Assembly (NCBI RefSeq): GCF_014356525.2
Contig: NC_052514.1
Coordinates: 6,595,019-6,659,018, forward strand
Length of the DNA stretch: 64,000 nt
Direction: 5' to 3'
Source: Nilaparvata lugens
Taxonomy: Eukaryota > Arthropoda > Insecta > Hemiptera > Delphacidae
Shown piece by piece: positions 20,796-29,980 of this stretch. The position numbers were made by a program, and so were the translations under genes. The first letter of the stretch is position 1. Each line of letters opens with the position of its first letter. The notes under the pieces were generated by a model. It made no database searches, was not told the origin of the DNA, and was given only the letters and a program-made list of their open reading frames with translations.

Positions 20796-20879
20796 CGACA
20801 TTTCAACGATCTATTCTACAATGCATCGTGAAGAAACTATAATTTACTCGTATAAAATAGTAAAACCATGATATTCACA

Positions 20880-21138
20880 ATGATAGCATTTATTCTAAAT
20901 ATACTTACCATTGTTTGAATAAAAAGATTCCATTTTAAATTATTAGTTCAAGATTTAGAAACAGTTAAGTTTCTACTCCTACTGGCGAACAAGAGTGGTT
21001 CACATATGCCAGTAGTTCTTCACCTCCAGCCGTATTTTTCAGATATTTGATATAGATACTTATAATAATAATTATTGTTTTTTTTCTGATTGTCACATCT
21101 TTGTACTGTTTCCTGTGTTTTGGTGAAATAAATTGAAT
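20880..21138 (+). repeat. Left-only insert in the inverted repeat, LINE-tail-like
   Basis: No partner in the right arm. It contains CTACTGGCGAACAAGAGTGG and ends TGTGTTTTGGTGAAATAAAT just where arm symmetry resumes, consistent with an inserted retroposon 3' end. A deletion from the other arm is the alternative. Confidence 0.4.
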
Positions 21139-21308
21139 TTGTCGTTATCATTATGGATGATATTTACATCATCTCATTCTTCATTTCGATGTATATTTGT
21201 ATTTTGTCAATATAGATAAATCATCACCAATTACTGTAATTGTACTGGATTAAAGTCAAGGTCAAAGTTTACGAAGTATTCTATGATTCAATGTACATGA
21301 TAAGGCTA

Positions 21309-21507
21309 GGCACACATCAGTTAGTCAAGACAAGACAAGACATGATCAGACACAATACTTCACATAGTTGCTTATGACGCAACACACACTGATTAGTCAT
21401 TGCAATTAGATATGTCTTCATAAGCAACTATGTGAAGTATTGTGTCTGAACGTGTCTGATCATGTCTTGTCTTGTCTTGACTAACTGGTGTGTGCCAAGC
21501 CTTATAA
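21309..21507. mobile_element. 199 bp palindromic MITE at the centre of the inverted repeat
   Basis: AAGGCTAGGCACACATCAGT on the left and ACTGGTGTGTGCCAAGCCTT on the right. The arms run about 80 bp through GTCAAGACAAGACAAGACAT and CACATAGTTGCTTATGA. Bounded by TAA/TTA. The GGCTNGGCACACA end resembles PIF/Harbinger MITEs such as 42702-42977. Confidence 0.75.
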
Positions 21508-21679
21508 TGTACATTGAATCATAGAATACTTCGTAAAAACTTTGAGTAGACTTTAATCCAGTACAATAGTTACAGTAATTGGTGATGATTTATCTATAGA
21601 CAAAATACAAATATACATCAAAATGAAGAATGAAATGATGTAGATATTATCCATAATGATAACGACAGATATTATGGTT

Positions 21680-21808
21680 TAAGCCGTCGGTCCCGGCTGC
21701 CTAAAAAGCAGTCGTTAGGTCATGTCAAAGGCCCTGAAATTGATCAGTTGCGACCTGAAAACTCTGACACCAGACCTGAGCCAGCCAGGTCACTCGATAT
21801 TATTATTA
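21680..21808 (+). mobile_element. LINE 3' tail with ATT repeats and target-site duplication
   Basis: AAGCCGTCGGTCCCGGCTGC ... CTGACACCAGACCTGAGCC ... CCAGGTCACTCGAT followed by (ATT)n. ATTATGGTTTAA flanks it on both sides (about 21669-21680 and 21807-21818), giving a duplication of about 12 bp. This tail is one I remember from RTE-like elements across insects; that assignment is from memory. Confidence 0.7.
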
Positions 21809-21945
21809 TTATTATGGTTTAAACTATTTTATACTAGTAAAATATAGTTTCTTTACGATGTATTGGAGAATAGATCGTTGAAATGTCGAGAGTTTAAGTT
21901 GACAGACTCTGAATTGAAAAGTGGAAATTTTATAATTTTAATGAA

Positions 21946-22111
21946 ATCTAATAAAATGCGATATAGTCTCTTATTCGAAGTCACTGTAAATGATAGAAGT
22001 AATTAAAGTACGAATTCACTTTCCACTGTGGAATAATATGATTTTCCTTTTCACAGGCCCAATGCTCGAACATAACTTCAGGTTTCCAAAGTATTCTATG
22101 TTTCTATGTTG
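21946..22111. other. Noncoding junction between repeats
   Basis: AT-rich, nothing recognised. Confidence 0.4.
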
Positions 22112-22405
22112 TAGGGTATTGATTGATTGATTGAGTAATTTATTTATGTAGATCACAATATATACTGGCTTATACACTTATATACAATAGCTTACAATAC
22201 AGCAAAATTATAGATGCATTTACATAATATAGACTAAGAAAATAATTATTGAACTGTATATGATATGAAAAAGCAATTTGTAATATAATAACTATAGATA
22301 ATAACCAAATTGTTATGCATCTACATAAATTGGCGGAGCTTTGGACATATCAATGTCCATTCTTCGGAAAGAATATTAAAAATATCCTCCCCACTAACTC
22401 TCTAC
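22112..22405 (-). mobile_element. 5'-truncated LINE 3' end, copy 1
   Basis: Nearly identical to 40114-40408. On the minus strand it starts GGTAGAGAGTTAGTGGGGAG, runs through CCAAAGCTCCGCCAATTTAT and ends in TAAATTACTCAATCAATCAA. The TCAA-repeat end and the shared start point fit a non-LTR retrotransposon 3' UTR. The plus-strand open frame MLCIYINWRSFGHINVHSSE found in both copies is a shadow of this repeat. Confidence 0.75.
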
Positions 22406-22670
22406 CAAAACGTGGTATGTGATAATGATAACAGTATTCTCTTTTCTGTCCACACCTACTCATTTCCTCACTGCATAATATCCCAAAACATACTTCAAGC
22501 TCATGTATTACTTGTATTTCCATGTCCCTATGTAGACAATATGTACTGATAACAGTATTTTCTTTTCTCTCTACACCTACTTAAATCCCAACAGCACAAA
22601 AACCCAATTTGCTTACATAACGTTCATTCGGAGAGAAGATACATTTGCGGTGATAAGGTTTCATCACAAA

Positions 22671-22716
22671 ACTCGTAATGACTGCAACTTCTAGGGTCGA
22701 ATGCATGTACATTCTA
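22671..22716 (+). repeat. 46 bp flank repeated beyond the next two MITEs
   Basis: ACTCGTAATGACTGCAACTT and GGGTCGAATGCATGTACATT recur as 23604-23650 with a few changes, bracketing the MITE pair at 22716-23603. Confidence 0.6.
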
Positions 22717-23315
22717 TAGTGAGGTCCACGTTATAACGGCAGTGGAGAAAGATAGAAGAAAAACGTTCCCGATCCTCTGTCTTGTCAATGCCTTCTATAG
22801 ATGGTAGCTGATATAGGTAGATTGATGTAATATTAACTGTTTATTCTCGTTTAAAATAATCAAGTATATTTTGGCAGTGGAGAAAGATAGAAGAAAAACG
22901 TTCCCGATCCTCTGTCTTGTCAATGCCTTCTATAGATGGTAGCTGATATAGGTTCATTGATGTAATATTAACTGTTTATTCTCGTTTAAAATAATCAATT
23001 ATATTTTACTAAGCAATGAATTATATTTTTCTATAATTTTTTCAATGAATTTTCATAACTAAGATGAAATATTTTGTCAATTAATTGTTGAATTTTTATT
23101 GAATTGAATTTTATTGCCAAAATCACATACAAATACTTGTACAATACAATCTTATTGATAGAATATACAATACAATATCAATTCCACATTGTTAAAAGAC
23201 GATCTGGCAACAGAGCTAAGCGAGAAAGAGATAGCTCTATCCGCTTTGTTGGATGATAGACAAGGATAGCATTACCATTGGTAATCAAACACTGCCATTA
23301 TAACGTGGACCTCAG
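22716..23315 (+). mobile_element. TA-type MITE, copy 2, internally duplicated
   Basis: Ends TATAGTGAGGTCCACG and CGTGGACCTCAGTATA. A 135 bp segment starting GGCAGTGGAGAAAGATAGAA is present twice (22738 and 22873), almost unchanged. A small AT-rich block at about 23095-23185 containing TTGAATTTTATTGCCAAAAT looks like a short retroposon tail inserted into it. Confidence 0.75.
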
Positions 23316-23603
23316 TATAGACATAGATAAACAATAGCATAAGTAGAAATCCCATGGTATAGGGCGTTTATGTCGCAACTTTTACTGTTATCTCAAGCCG
23401 ATATCCCACGTAGTTCTTTCCCGTGAAGCTTTATGACGCTTGGTAGTATCTCATATTGTGCCGTTCATACACTCTTACCCGGTCAAAACAGTAAAAATCA
23501 ACAATAATCGACAGTAATCGGCTTGGGATAACAGTAAAAGTTGCGACATAAACGCCCTATACCATGGGATATCTACTTACGCTATTGTTTCTCTATGGTA
23601 TAG
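23316..23603. mobile_element. 288 bp MITE with about 86 bp inverted repeats
   Basis: ATCCCATGGTATAGGGCGTT and TGTCGCAACTTTTACTGTTA on the left are mirrored by TAACAGTAAAAGTTGCGACA and AACGCCCTATACCATGGGAT on the right. It directly abuts the TA-type MITE. No coding capacity. Confidence 0.85.
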
Positions 23604-23665
23604 ACTCGTAATGACTGAAACTTCTCGGGTCGAAAGCATATACATTCATTACACTGTAGTCAGAT

Positions 23666-24040
23666 TCTAAATATTTACTGTCAGTATTGATTGAATAAGA
23701 AACTTTGATGCTATTTCCATAAGGAATGCTGACAGAATAAAGTGAATTTTCTGTATTGAGATTCACTCAAAACTGTCAGTATTGAGTAAATGGAAATCAT
23801 TGATGTTACATCATAGAGAATACTGACAGGTGAAAGTGAATTTCCTGTATTGAGATTCACTTACAACTGTCAGCATTGGGTGAATGGAAACCATTGATGT
23901 TATATTATAGGGAATACTGACAGGATAAAGTGAATTTTCAGTAGTGAGATTCACTTAAAACTGTGTCAGCATTGAATGAATAGGAAGGTTTGTTGTTATA
24001 TTATAAGGTATGCTGACAGATAAAAGTGAATTTGACCAAA
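23666..24040 (+). repeat. CTGTCAG hairpin array: four 94 bp units (locus 5)
   Basis: GATTCACT starts units at 23760, 23854 and 23948 exactly 94 bp apart, with a more diverged unit before them. Each unit has AAACTGTCAG on the left, GAATGGAAAYCATTGATGTT in the loop and GAATACTGACAG plus AAGTGAATTT on the right, so each can fold into an 80 bp hairpin followed by a linker such as CCTGTATTGA. Type locus of a family also found at eight other places in the window. Confidence 0.85.
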
Positions 24041-24247
24041 GAGACTGGTCGTTATAATGTAGTACGTCTGTTATCTGTTGAGGAACAAAAGTGAGGCATT
24101 GTTCTTTCAGTAGAAGCGCATTGTAGCCGAATCAGCAAATGCGAAATAACATATCACGTTCATGACTTTTGAAGAATGCAATTACTATTATAGTGTTGTA
24201 TAACAGACGCAGCATTTGTTTGTTGGCTTTTTAGGAAGTGGAAGAAC

Positions 24248-24393
24248 TTTTTGTGTAGTTGAGAAGTTGATATTGTGGTAATTATTCATATTGAATGAAA
24301 AAGACTAAGAAATTGTCAAAAAACCACTGATTTCAGTTCTTACCTTTACCAAAAATCAGTTGTTCTTTGACAATTTCTTAGTCTTTTTCATTC
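24248..24393. mobile_element. Hairpin element, copy 2, with 12 bp target-site duplication
   Basis: AAGTGGAAGAAC flanks it at 24236-24247 and 24394-24405. The leader TTTTGTGTAGTTGAGAAG matches copy 1 (10714). GAATGAAAAAGACTAAGAAA pairs with TTTCTTAGTCTTTTTCATTC. It lacks the inner third of copy 1. No coding capacity. Confidence 0.7.
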
Positions 24394-24405
24394 AAGTGGA
24401 AGAAC

Positions 24406-24847
24406 ATGTGGGAGTAGAGAAAGAGGAGTGACAAGGATGGGTGAGAATAAGATGACGAGGAAAATGAGAAGGAGAAGAGAGGAAAGGAGAAAAGATGAAG
24501 AAGAAGAGGGAGAAAATATAGACAGGTGGTGGTTAAGCCAAGAAAAAAAACAGATGTTAAAGGAGGATAGGCAAGCAAAGGAGAAAAATTTGCAGAATAT
24601 GGAGAAGATAATATGATATCTTGATAATATACTATGAAGATATCACATATTAGATAACAAGATGTTGAAGAACGAGTGGAACATCCGTTTTAGGCGAGTT
24701 CCAATCGTCAAAACCACCCATAAGCAATTTGCAAACTGATGAACGATATTCAGCAAAAATTACTTCTCCTTTGTGAATTGTGAGAAAGAAGAAGGAGAGG
24801 GAGTGAGAAGAAGGAGAAGAACAAGAAGAAGATGACGAAGAACAAGA
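24406..24847. other. Purine-rich noncoding DNA
   Basis: A/G-rich runs give Glu/Lys/Arg-rich open frames (24428-24616 +) and Ser/Phe-rich ones on the other strand. These are compositional and not called as genes. Confidence 0.4.
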
Positions 24848-24914
24848 AGGAGGAGGAGGAGGAGGAGGAGGAGGAGGAGGAGGAGGAGGAGGAGGAGGAG
24901 GAGGAGGAGGAGGA
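24848..24914. repeat. (AGG)n microsatellite
   Basis: More than 20 AGG units. It explains the poly-proline open frame on the minus strand. Confidence 0.95.
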
Positions 24915-25592
24915 TGAGGAGGAGAAAGAGGAATGTGTATTTTGTCTAGACTTCCAATAATAGTCATGCTCATGTATTTTATATTAGATATAAAACGATA
25001 TACATAACACTACACCTCTACATTACGCTTTAGTATGAAAATACCACTTAGAACTTAGTAGTACTGTCTAGGTTACATTATGAAGTAGAGTCTAGTTACA
25101 TAGTGCATAACAAAGTAATTTAGATTATTGTTTCGAGATAGCCTACACAAGTTACAGCGGGAGGTCATAGTGAAAGTATTCAAGCTCTTAAGTTACATCT
25201 CTCAGAACAGAGGAATAATACTGTACAAGTTAGGCTACAATCCATAATAATATTCAAGTCCATCCATAATAATTTCAAATAACTACTTGAAGCTAAACTC
25301 TCTACATGTTTTCAAATTGTTACCCAATATTATAAACTATCAACTATTCCAAATTTCTCGCTTTTAGATTTGGATATAATACAAATGTGATTTATTGAGT
25401 ACTTGATAACAGTATAAGATTAAATTTCATGCATACTTTTTCCACAATAAGAAATTGAAAAATTAATCATTGTGGAATCTCTTCTCTTATTTCTATTCTT
25501 TATCTTCTCTCTATCTCTTTTTTTATTCAATTCGTGAGAGAATGTTTGGGTTGAAAGGAGATTGCTTATGTTGAAGTAACATTTTAAACCAT
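24915..25592. other. AT-rich noncoding DNA
   Basis: No gene or repeat recognised except repeated ATCCATAATAATATTCAAGT-like phrases near 25240-25275. Confidence 0.4.
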
Positions 25593-26612
25593 CTTAGTGA
25601 GGTCCACGTTATAATGACAGTATTATTTGATCAACATTGGTGTTGCTTTCCTTGTCTATCATTCGTCAAAACAGATAGCACTATCCTTTTCTAGCTCCGC
25701 AAAGTTGACAGATCGTTTCCTAACAATGTAGAAGAATAATTAATTTACAAAATATTTGATCTCAAATATGAAAATGTATTTTTCTCGAACTGAAAAATTT
25801 CATTTTCTCAACGAATAAAATATAATTGATCATTTTTTTAAACAAGGATAAACAGTTCAAATTACAAAATATATCCTGCTATCAGCTGAACATCCTTTTT
25901 TGAAGGTAGTGGAATAGTATATTTCGCACCTAGAGCAGAAAATGATATTTTATCGGCTCGAAATCGGTTTTCAAGTCCGAGGCCGTAGGCCGAGGACTAG
26001 AAAAGATTGAGAGCCGAAAAAACATTTTTGCCTGTGGTGCGAACGCTATTTTTCGCCACACACAAAAATAAACAATATAATATATATATATGAGAATAGT
26101 TGTTTACTAAGCACTTCCGAAAGCAGAAGTGGAAGGTGATAGCTCTAGCAAATCTGAGGTAATCTGAATATCAGGGAATTGTCCAAGTATTTTTATTTTT
26201 TATTCTGATTTGTCTAAATAACCTAAAAGATGATGTTCAATTATGTGGGAGGTTGAGTTTATACTTTTTTATTCTTTCAAATGACAATAAGATTATTATA
26301 TATTTATTATATTATTATATTATTATGATTATTATATTATTATAAATGTTTCAATTATTGAATGATGAACACAAATAATGGAAAGTTTTTTGATCACCTT
26401 TCTTAGTTCCATGTTAGCGGCTGGAAAGGGTACTTTTTCCGGCCTAGACCGGAAAGAAACCTGTTCTGACGTCAGACGAGAGTCGTCTGCAATGTCTTTC
26501 AGATCTACGTAGGGACTGGAAAACAGCTGCTTTCTGTGCAGTGTGGCGAAAAAGCATATGCAACGCTATTCTCCCATCTTTCACCTGTGTCATTATAATA
26601 CAGGCATTATCA
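25593..26612 (-). mobile_element. TA-type MITE, copy 3, split by a 640 bp repeat
   Basis: The left part (25593-25911) starts TAGTGAGGTCCACGTTATAA and follows the reverse complement of copy 1 through CATTGGTGTTG and TATCAGCTGA. Sequence resumes after 26553 with GCAACGCTATTCTCCC and TCATTATAATACAGG, the complement of the other terminus. The dispersed repeat 25912-26553 therefore lies inside this MITE. Confidence 0.65.
25912..26553 (+). repeat. 620-640 bp dispersed repeat, copy 2
   Basis: Full-length match to 11015-11634, with the same start GAATAGTATATTTCGCACCT and end GTGTGGCGAAAAA. The CCGG palindrome carries one mismatch here (CCGGCCTAGACCGG), and an AT-repeat expansion lies near 26293-26345. 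Confidence 0.7.
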
Positions 26613-26683
26613 GATGCATTTGCAGTAAAAAGAAAGAATAGCCTTTGAAGTATAACACGAGCATTGGGATAGGCCCAAATCTA

Positions 26684-27020
26684 TCCTATTTTACAAAATA
26701 TAGTAAATGGAATTACCAATCATATTCTATCTTCCTATCTTTCATATTCAATCACAGGCGGTATAAAACGGTATACAATCTCATAAATCACAGAATGTGT
26801 GATTCAATTTCCCCGATATTTTACATGATTACCAATATATCTCTTCCAATAGAAAGAGATTCCTATTTTATAAAATATACTAAATGGAATTACCAATCAT
26901 ATTCTATCTTCCTATCTTTCATATTCAATCATAGGCGGTATAAAACGGTATACAATCTCATAACTCACAGAATGTGTGATCCAATTTTCCCAATATTTTA
27001 CATGATTACCAATGTTTGAA
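26684..27020 (+). repeat. Tandem duplication, 177 bp unit, open in one frame
   Basis: TCCTATTTTACAAAATATAG (26684) and its second copy (26861) are 177 bp apart, exactly 59 codons. The open frame through both copies repeats KWNYQSYSIFLSFIFNHRRY. The residues follow the DNA repeat, the composition is that of translated AT-rich DNA, and no family is recognised, so this is listed as a repeat rather than a gene. Confidence 0.75.
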
Positions 27021-27087
27021 AAAAAATCAATAACAAGAAATTTAGTGGATTCTCCTAAATATCCTAATTTTCTATCTCCTTCAACAG

Positions 27088-27298
27088 TTCAAATTTTCCT
27101 GGTAATTTGCATTTGATCGATAACCAACACTTGTTACCGAATGTACTGGATGTCAACTCAACAACGGACACAAAAGCCGTCAATTGTGTCACAGATCACA
27201 AAGGAATCGGCAAAACCTTTCAGCCACGTTTGAATAGAACTGAATTGAACACATTTTCTGTTGTTGGTGTGATGAGCTGTCCAATTTATTGCACCTAA
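27088..27298 (+). CDS. Possible terminal coding exon, unidentified
   Basis: CTATCTCCTTCAACAG ends at 27087 as a good 3' splice site. The frame that continues from it is open for 69 codons to TAA at 27298: SNFPGNLHLIDNQHLL, two N-glycosylation-type sites (NST, NRT), and a C-terminus rich in Cys (VMSCPIYCT). Codon use is less AT-biased than the surroundings. There is no ATG near the start, so it would be an internal or last exon. No donor exon was found and I do not recognise the protein. It lies just before a mobile element starting at 27453. Confidence 0.3.
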
Positions 27299-27582
27299 TT
27301 TCCTGTTTTCAAAGTCTCTCGACTGGGAGATTTTTGACAGTTCAACGTCAAAACTATCAATACATCGGTGAAAAATAGTGGAAAACTCATTAAAAATACA
27401 GTGAGTTTCATCTCTTTAAATGCATCTGCTTTGAACATTCTTCATGTATTTTACTTTCCTTGCCCTATTACCATAGCTAAGGAAAGTATTGCTTTCCGAT
27501 AAAAATTAAGGTACCCCAATTTCTAAATTTCTATACGTTTCAAGGTCCCCCGAGTCCAAAAAAGTGGGTATTGGTCTGTATG

Positions 27583-27585
27583 TGT

Positions 27586-27629
<44 letters not shown>

Positions 27630-27636
27630 TGTGTGT

Positions 27637-27668
<32 letters not shown>

Positions 27669-27793
27669 GTGTGTGTGTGTGTGTGTGTGTTGTGTGGTGT
27701 GTGTGTGTTGTGTGTGTGTGTGTGTTGTGTGGTGTGTGTGTTGTGTGTGGTGTGTGTGTGTGTGTGTGTGTGTGAGTGTGTGTGTGTGTGTGT
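27583..27793. repeat. (TG)n microsatellite with TGTTG/TGGTG interruptions
   Basis: About 210 bp of imperfect TG repeats inside the dispersed element. It produces the Cys/Val and Thr/His open frames on the two strands. Confidence 0.95.
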
Positions 27794-28184
27794 ACACGAT
27801 ATCTCATCTCCCAGTTAACGGAATGACTTGAAAAAAATTAAGGTACCATAATTTCTAAATTTCTATACGTTTCAAGGTCTCCTGAGTCAAAAAAGTGGTT
27901 TTTGCGTATTAGTCTGTATGTGTGTATACGTGTGTGTATGTGCGTCTGTGTACACGATATCTCATCTCCCAATCAACGGAATCACTTGAAATTTGGAACT
28001 TTAGGTCCTTCCCCTATAAGGATCCGACACGAACAATTTCGATCAAACGCAATTCAAGATGGCGGCTAAAATGACAAAAATGTTGTCAAAAACAGAGTTT
28101 TTCACGATTTTCTCGAAAACGGCTTCAACGATTTTGATCAAATTTATACCTCAAATAGTCATTGATAAGCTCTATCAACTGTCT

Positions 28185-28695
28185 TCTTCTTCTTCGATGG
28201 CGCTACAGCCCAAATCGAGCCCTGGCCTCCTCAATTCTGCGCCTCCATTCGTCACGATCTCTTGCCTTCCTTCTCCAGTTCCTGATGCGAAGGAGTTCTG
28301 CTGCATCCTTGGAAATACCATCCGCCCATCTCAGTCTTGGCTTCCCCACCGGTCTCTTGCCTCCTGGCTGTTCCATATATATTTTCCTGGGGGCGCGAGT
28401 GTCAGGCATCCGCTCCACATGCCCTGCCAATCTTAAACGTTTCAGTCTGACATATATGGACAGGGGTGGCTCCTTATAGAGTGCAGCTAATTCGTTGTTA
28501 TTTCTTATTCGCCAGACACCCTCATCACACACAGGTCCATATATTCTACGCAGCATTTTCCTTTCCCAGCGGTCTAAATTGCCTGCTGCCTTTGATGTTA
28601 ATGTCCAAACTTCGCTTCCATACGTGACCACTGTACGTATTATGGACTTATATAATCTAGCCTTTATATTTCTATGGACGCTTCTAGACTTGAAT
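28185..28695 (-). pseudogene. 5'-truncated LINE, C-terminal end of the polyprotein
   Basis: A 166-codon minus-strand frame (28703-28203) contains TYGSEVWTLTSKAAGNLD, KMLRRIYGP, LAGHVERMPD and GKPRLRWADG, the C-terminal region downstream of the reverse-transcriptase core in RTE-like and related non-LTR retrotransposons. The frame ends at a TAG followed by a (GAA)n tail. TCTATCAACTGTC flanks the insertion at 28172-28184 and 28696-28708, a 13 bp target-site duplication. The frame is intact but lacks the endonuclease and catalytic YxDD part, so it cannot move by itself. It splits the TG-rich element at 27453-29128. Confidence 0.8.
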
Positions 28696-29128
28696 TCTAT
28701 CAACTGTCACAAGTCCCATATCTGTAAAAATTTCAGGAGCTCCGCCTCATCTATGCAAAGTTAGTTTGATTTTAGATTCCTAATTATCAGCTTCAGATTC
28801 AATTTAAACAAAAACTTTCAAGTGGAAAAGATTGAGCATAAAAATCTCTACAATTAATGTTTTGTAACATTTTCACCTAAAATTAAAAATAAGCTCGAAA
28901 TTCGAGAAAATGTGATTATTCAATTGCAAACTGTTGACAACTGTTCAATTTTTATTAAATCATTCACTATGAAGAGATAGCACACATCGTGTGTCTCCAG
29001 TGTTATTGTCCTGTCACCAGCTGGCTAAGATCTAATAGTAGACTCTAATGCGCGTGAACACTAGCATCAGGTGATCAATTTTCATACCGGCAAGGAAAGT
29101 AGTGTGAGTGCGCCACACCAGATTTTTA

Positions 29129-29265
29129 GGAATGTTCCCATGGTTCAATCAGTTTCAGGAGAGTCCTAACTTAACAAAAAGCTTCATGCAGTGACATTTA
29201 TAATTATAGTAATAATACTGAGGGTGATTTCCACATGAGCTCTTAGGCTTGTGCGTGGGTAATGA
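29129..29265. other. Noncoding junction
   Basis: Nothing recognised. Confidence 0.4.
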
Positions 29266-29412
29266 GTGAGAGATGAGGACTACTTTTTAGTAGTCGGGAC
29301 CGACGACTTATCGTCTCCTCCGGAAGACGTGGTGGCCGTATCTATGTGATTGTGGTGTTGTAGAAAACATTTTTCCCCGGTCGAAATTCGAACTCGGGTT
29401 CTCTTGATTATC
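29266..29412 (+). repeat. Fragment of a LINE/SINE-like repeat with a B-box-like end
   Basis: TAGTCGGGACCGACGACTTA, CTCCTCCGGAAGACGTGGTG and CCCCGGTCGAAATTCGAACT in this order recall a repeat I know from many insects. On the minus strand GAGTTCGAATTTCGACC resembles an RNA polymerase III B box but no complete tRNA can be folded. Confidence 0.4.
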
Positions 29413-29875
29413 ATTTAATAAGTGGACTAATAATGTATGAGTTATATTAGATTGTATAAAGAGCTTGATACAATGATGTTGTAATAACCATCAAGATCTA
29501 TGTGGAAAGAAGAAGATCGTAAAATCACAAAATAAGATTTGAAAATCACTCAATCACTGATGCAATAATTGAGGTATGTGAAATTTTAAATTTTCACTCT
29601 GATATCATCAGTATTTAACGCCTCATTAGTTAGAGAGTAATTAACTCTAATGACGATTGCACAGCGATATTGAAATAATTACTGACGAATTTGATGAGAA
29701 ATATCTGTCTTGATCACATATTACAGTCATCTGCTCTAGTCATTAGAAGAAGGAAAAATAAAATTGTCACCCCTATTGTAACAGAATAGGCCTGTGTGGC
29801 ATAGAATTGGAACAATTGAATCAGATTTTTAACCAACTTAACTTGAATCATATATGATTTGATTGTATGGTATGA
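29413..29875. other. AT-rich noncoding DNA
   Basis: No supported gene. The open frame 29714-29896 on the minus strand runs into the hairpin element and is not called. Confidence 0.4.
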
Positions 29876-29980
29876 GATGTTGTGGTATTTCTCCATAATT
29901 GAAAGAATAAGACTTTGATATTGTCAATACCACTTTTACTTTCATTCCTAAAAGTGGTATTGACAATATCGAAGTCTTAT
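29876..29980. repeat. Hairpin element with the TTGTGGTA leader
   Basis: GATGTTGTGGTATTTCTCC precedes the stem GAATAAGACTTTGATATTGT plus CAATACCACTTTTA, mirrored by TAAAAGTGGTATTG and ACAATATCGAAGTCTTATTC. The stem is about 35 bp with an 11 bp loop. The stem words recur at 12640-12697. Confidence 0.75.

Larger units (their letters stand above)
20750..21945. repeat. Composite inverted repeat, about 1.2 kb
   Basis: Outer arms 20755-20872 and 21811-21940 pair (CTCGACATTTCAACGATCTA / TAGATCGTTGAAATGTCGAG). Inner arms 21140-21384 and 21406-21668 pair over most of their length. A left-only block (about 20880-21138) and a right-only block (about 21680-21808) interrupt the symmetry; the right-only block is a LINE tail flanked by a target-site duplication. 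Confidence 0.8.
27453..29128 (+). mobile_element. TG-rich dispersed element, copy 1, interrupted by a LINE
   Basis: Starts ACTTTCCTTGCCCTATTACC. It then has CGTTTCAAGGTC, a long TG tract, CACGATATCTCATCTCCCA, TTCAAGATGGCGGCTAAAAT, CCATATCTGTAAAAATTTCA, and ends AGTGCGCCACACCAGATTTT. ACTTTCCTTGCC near the start and GGCAAGGAAAGT near the end form a 12 bp inverted pair. A block (about 27505-27835 and 27836-27990) is duplicated inside. Further copies are at 59729-60388, 60471-61234 and, diverged, 18293-18997. Class unknown; no transposase seen. Confidence 0.7.

Noticed and set aside
22310..22549. 79-codon frame whose first part recurs at 40306-40494
   Set aside because: The shared part lies in a LINE 3' end read on the wrong strand; the remainder differs.
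24650..24973. Poly-proline protein on the minus strand
   Set aside because: Translation of (AGG)n.
27523..27831. Thr/His and Cys/Val open frames on both strands
   Set aside because: They are translations of a TG/CA microsatellite.
29370..29412. Possible tRNA gene because of a B-box-like GTTCGAAT
   Set aside because: No A box or cloverleaf could be assembled; it fits a repeat fragment.
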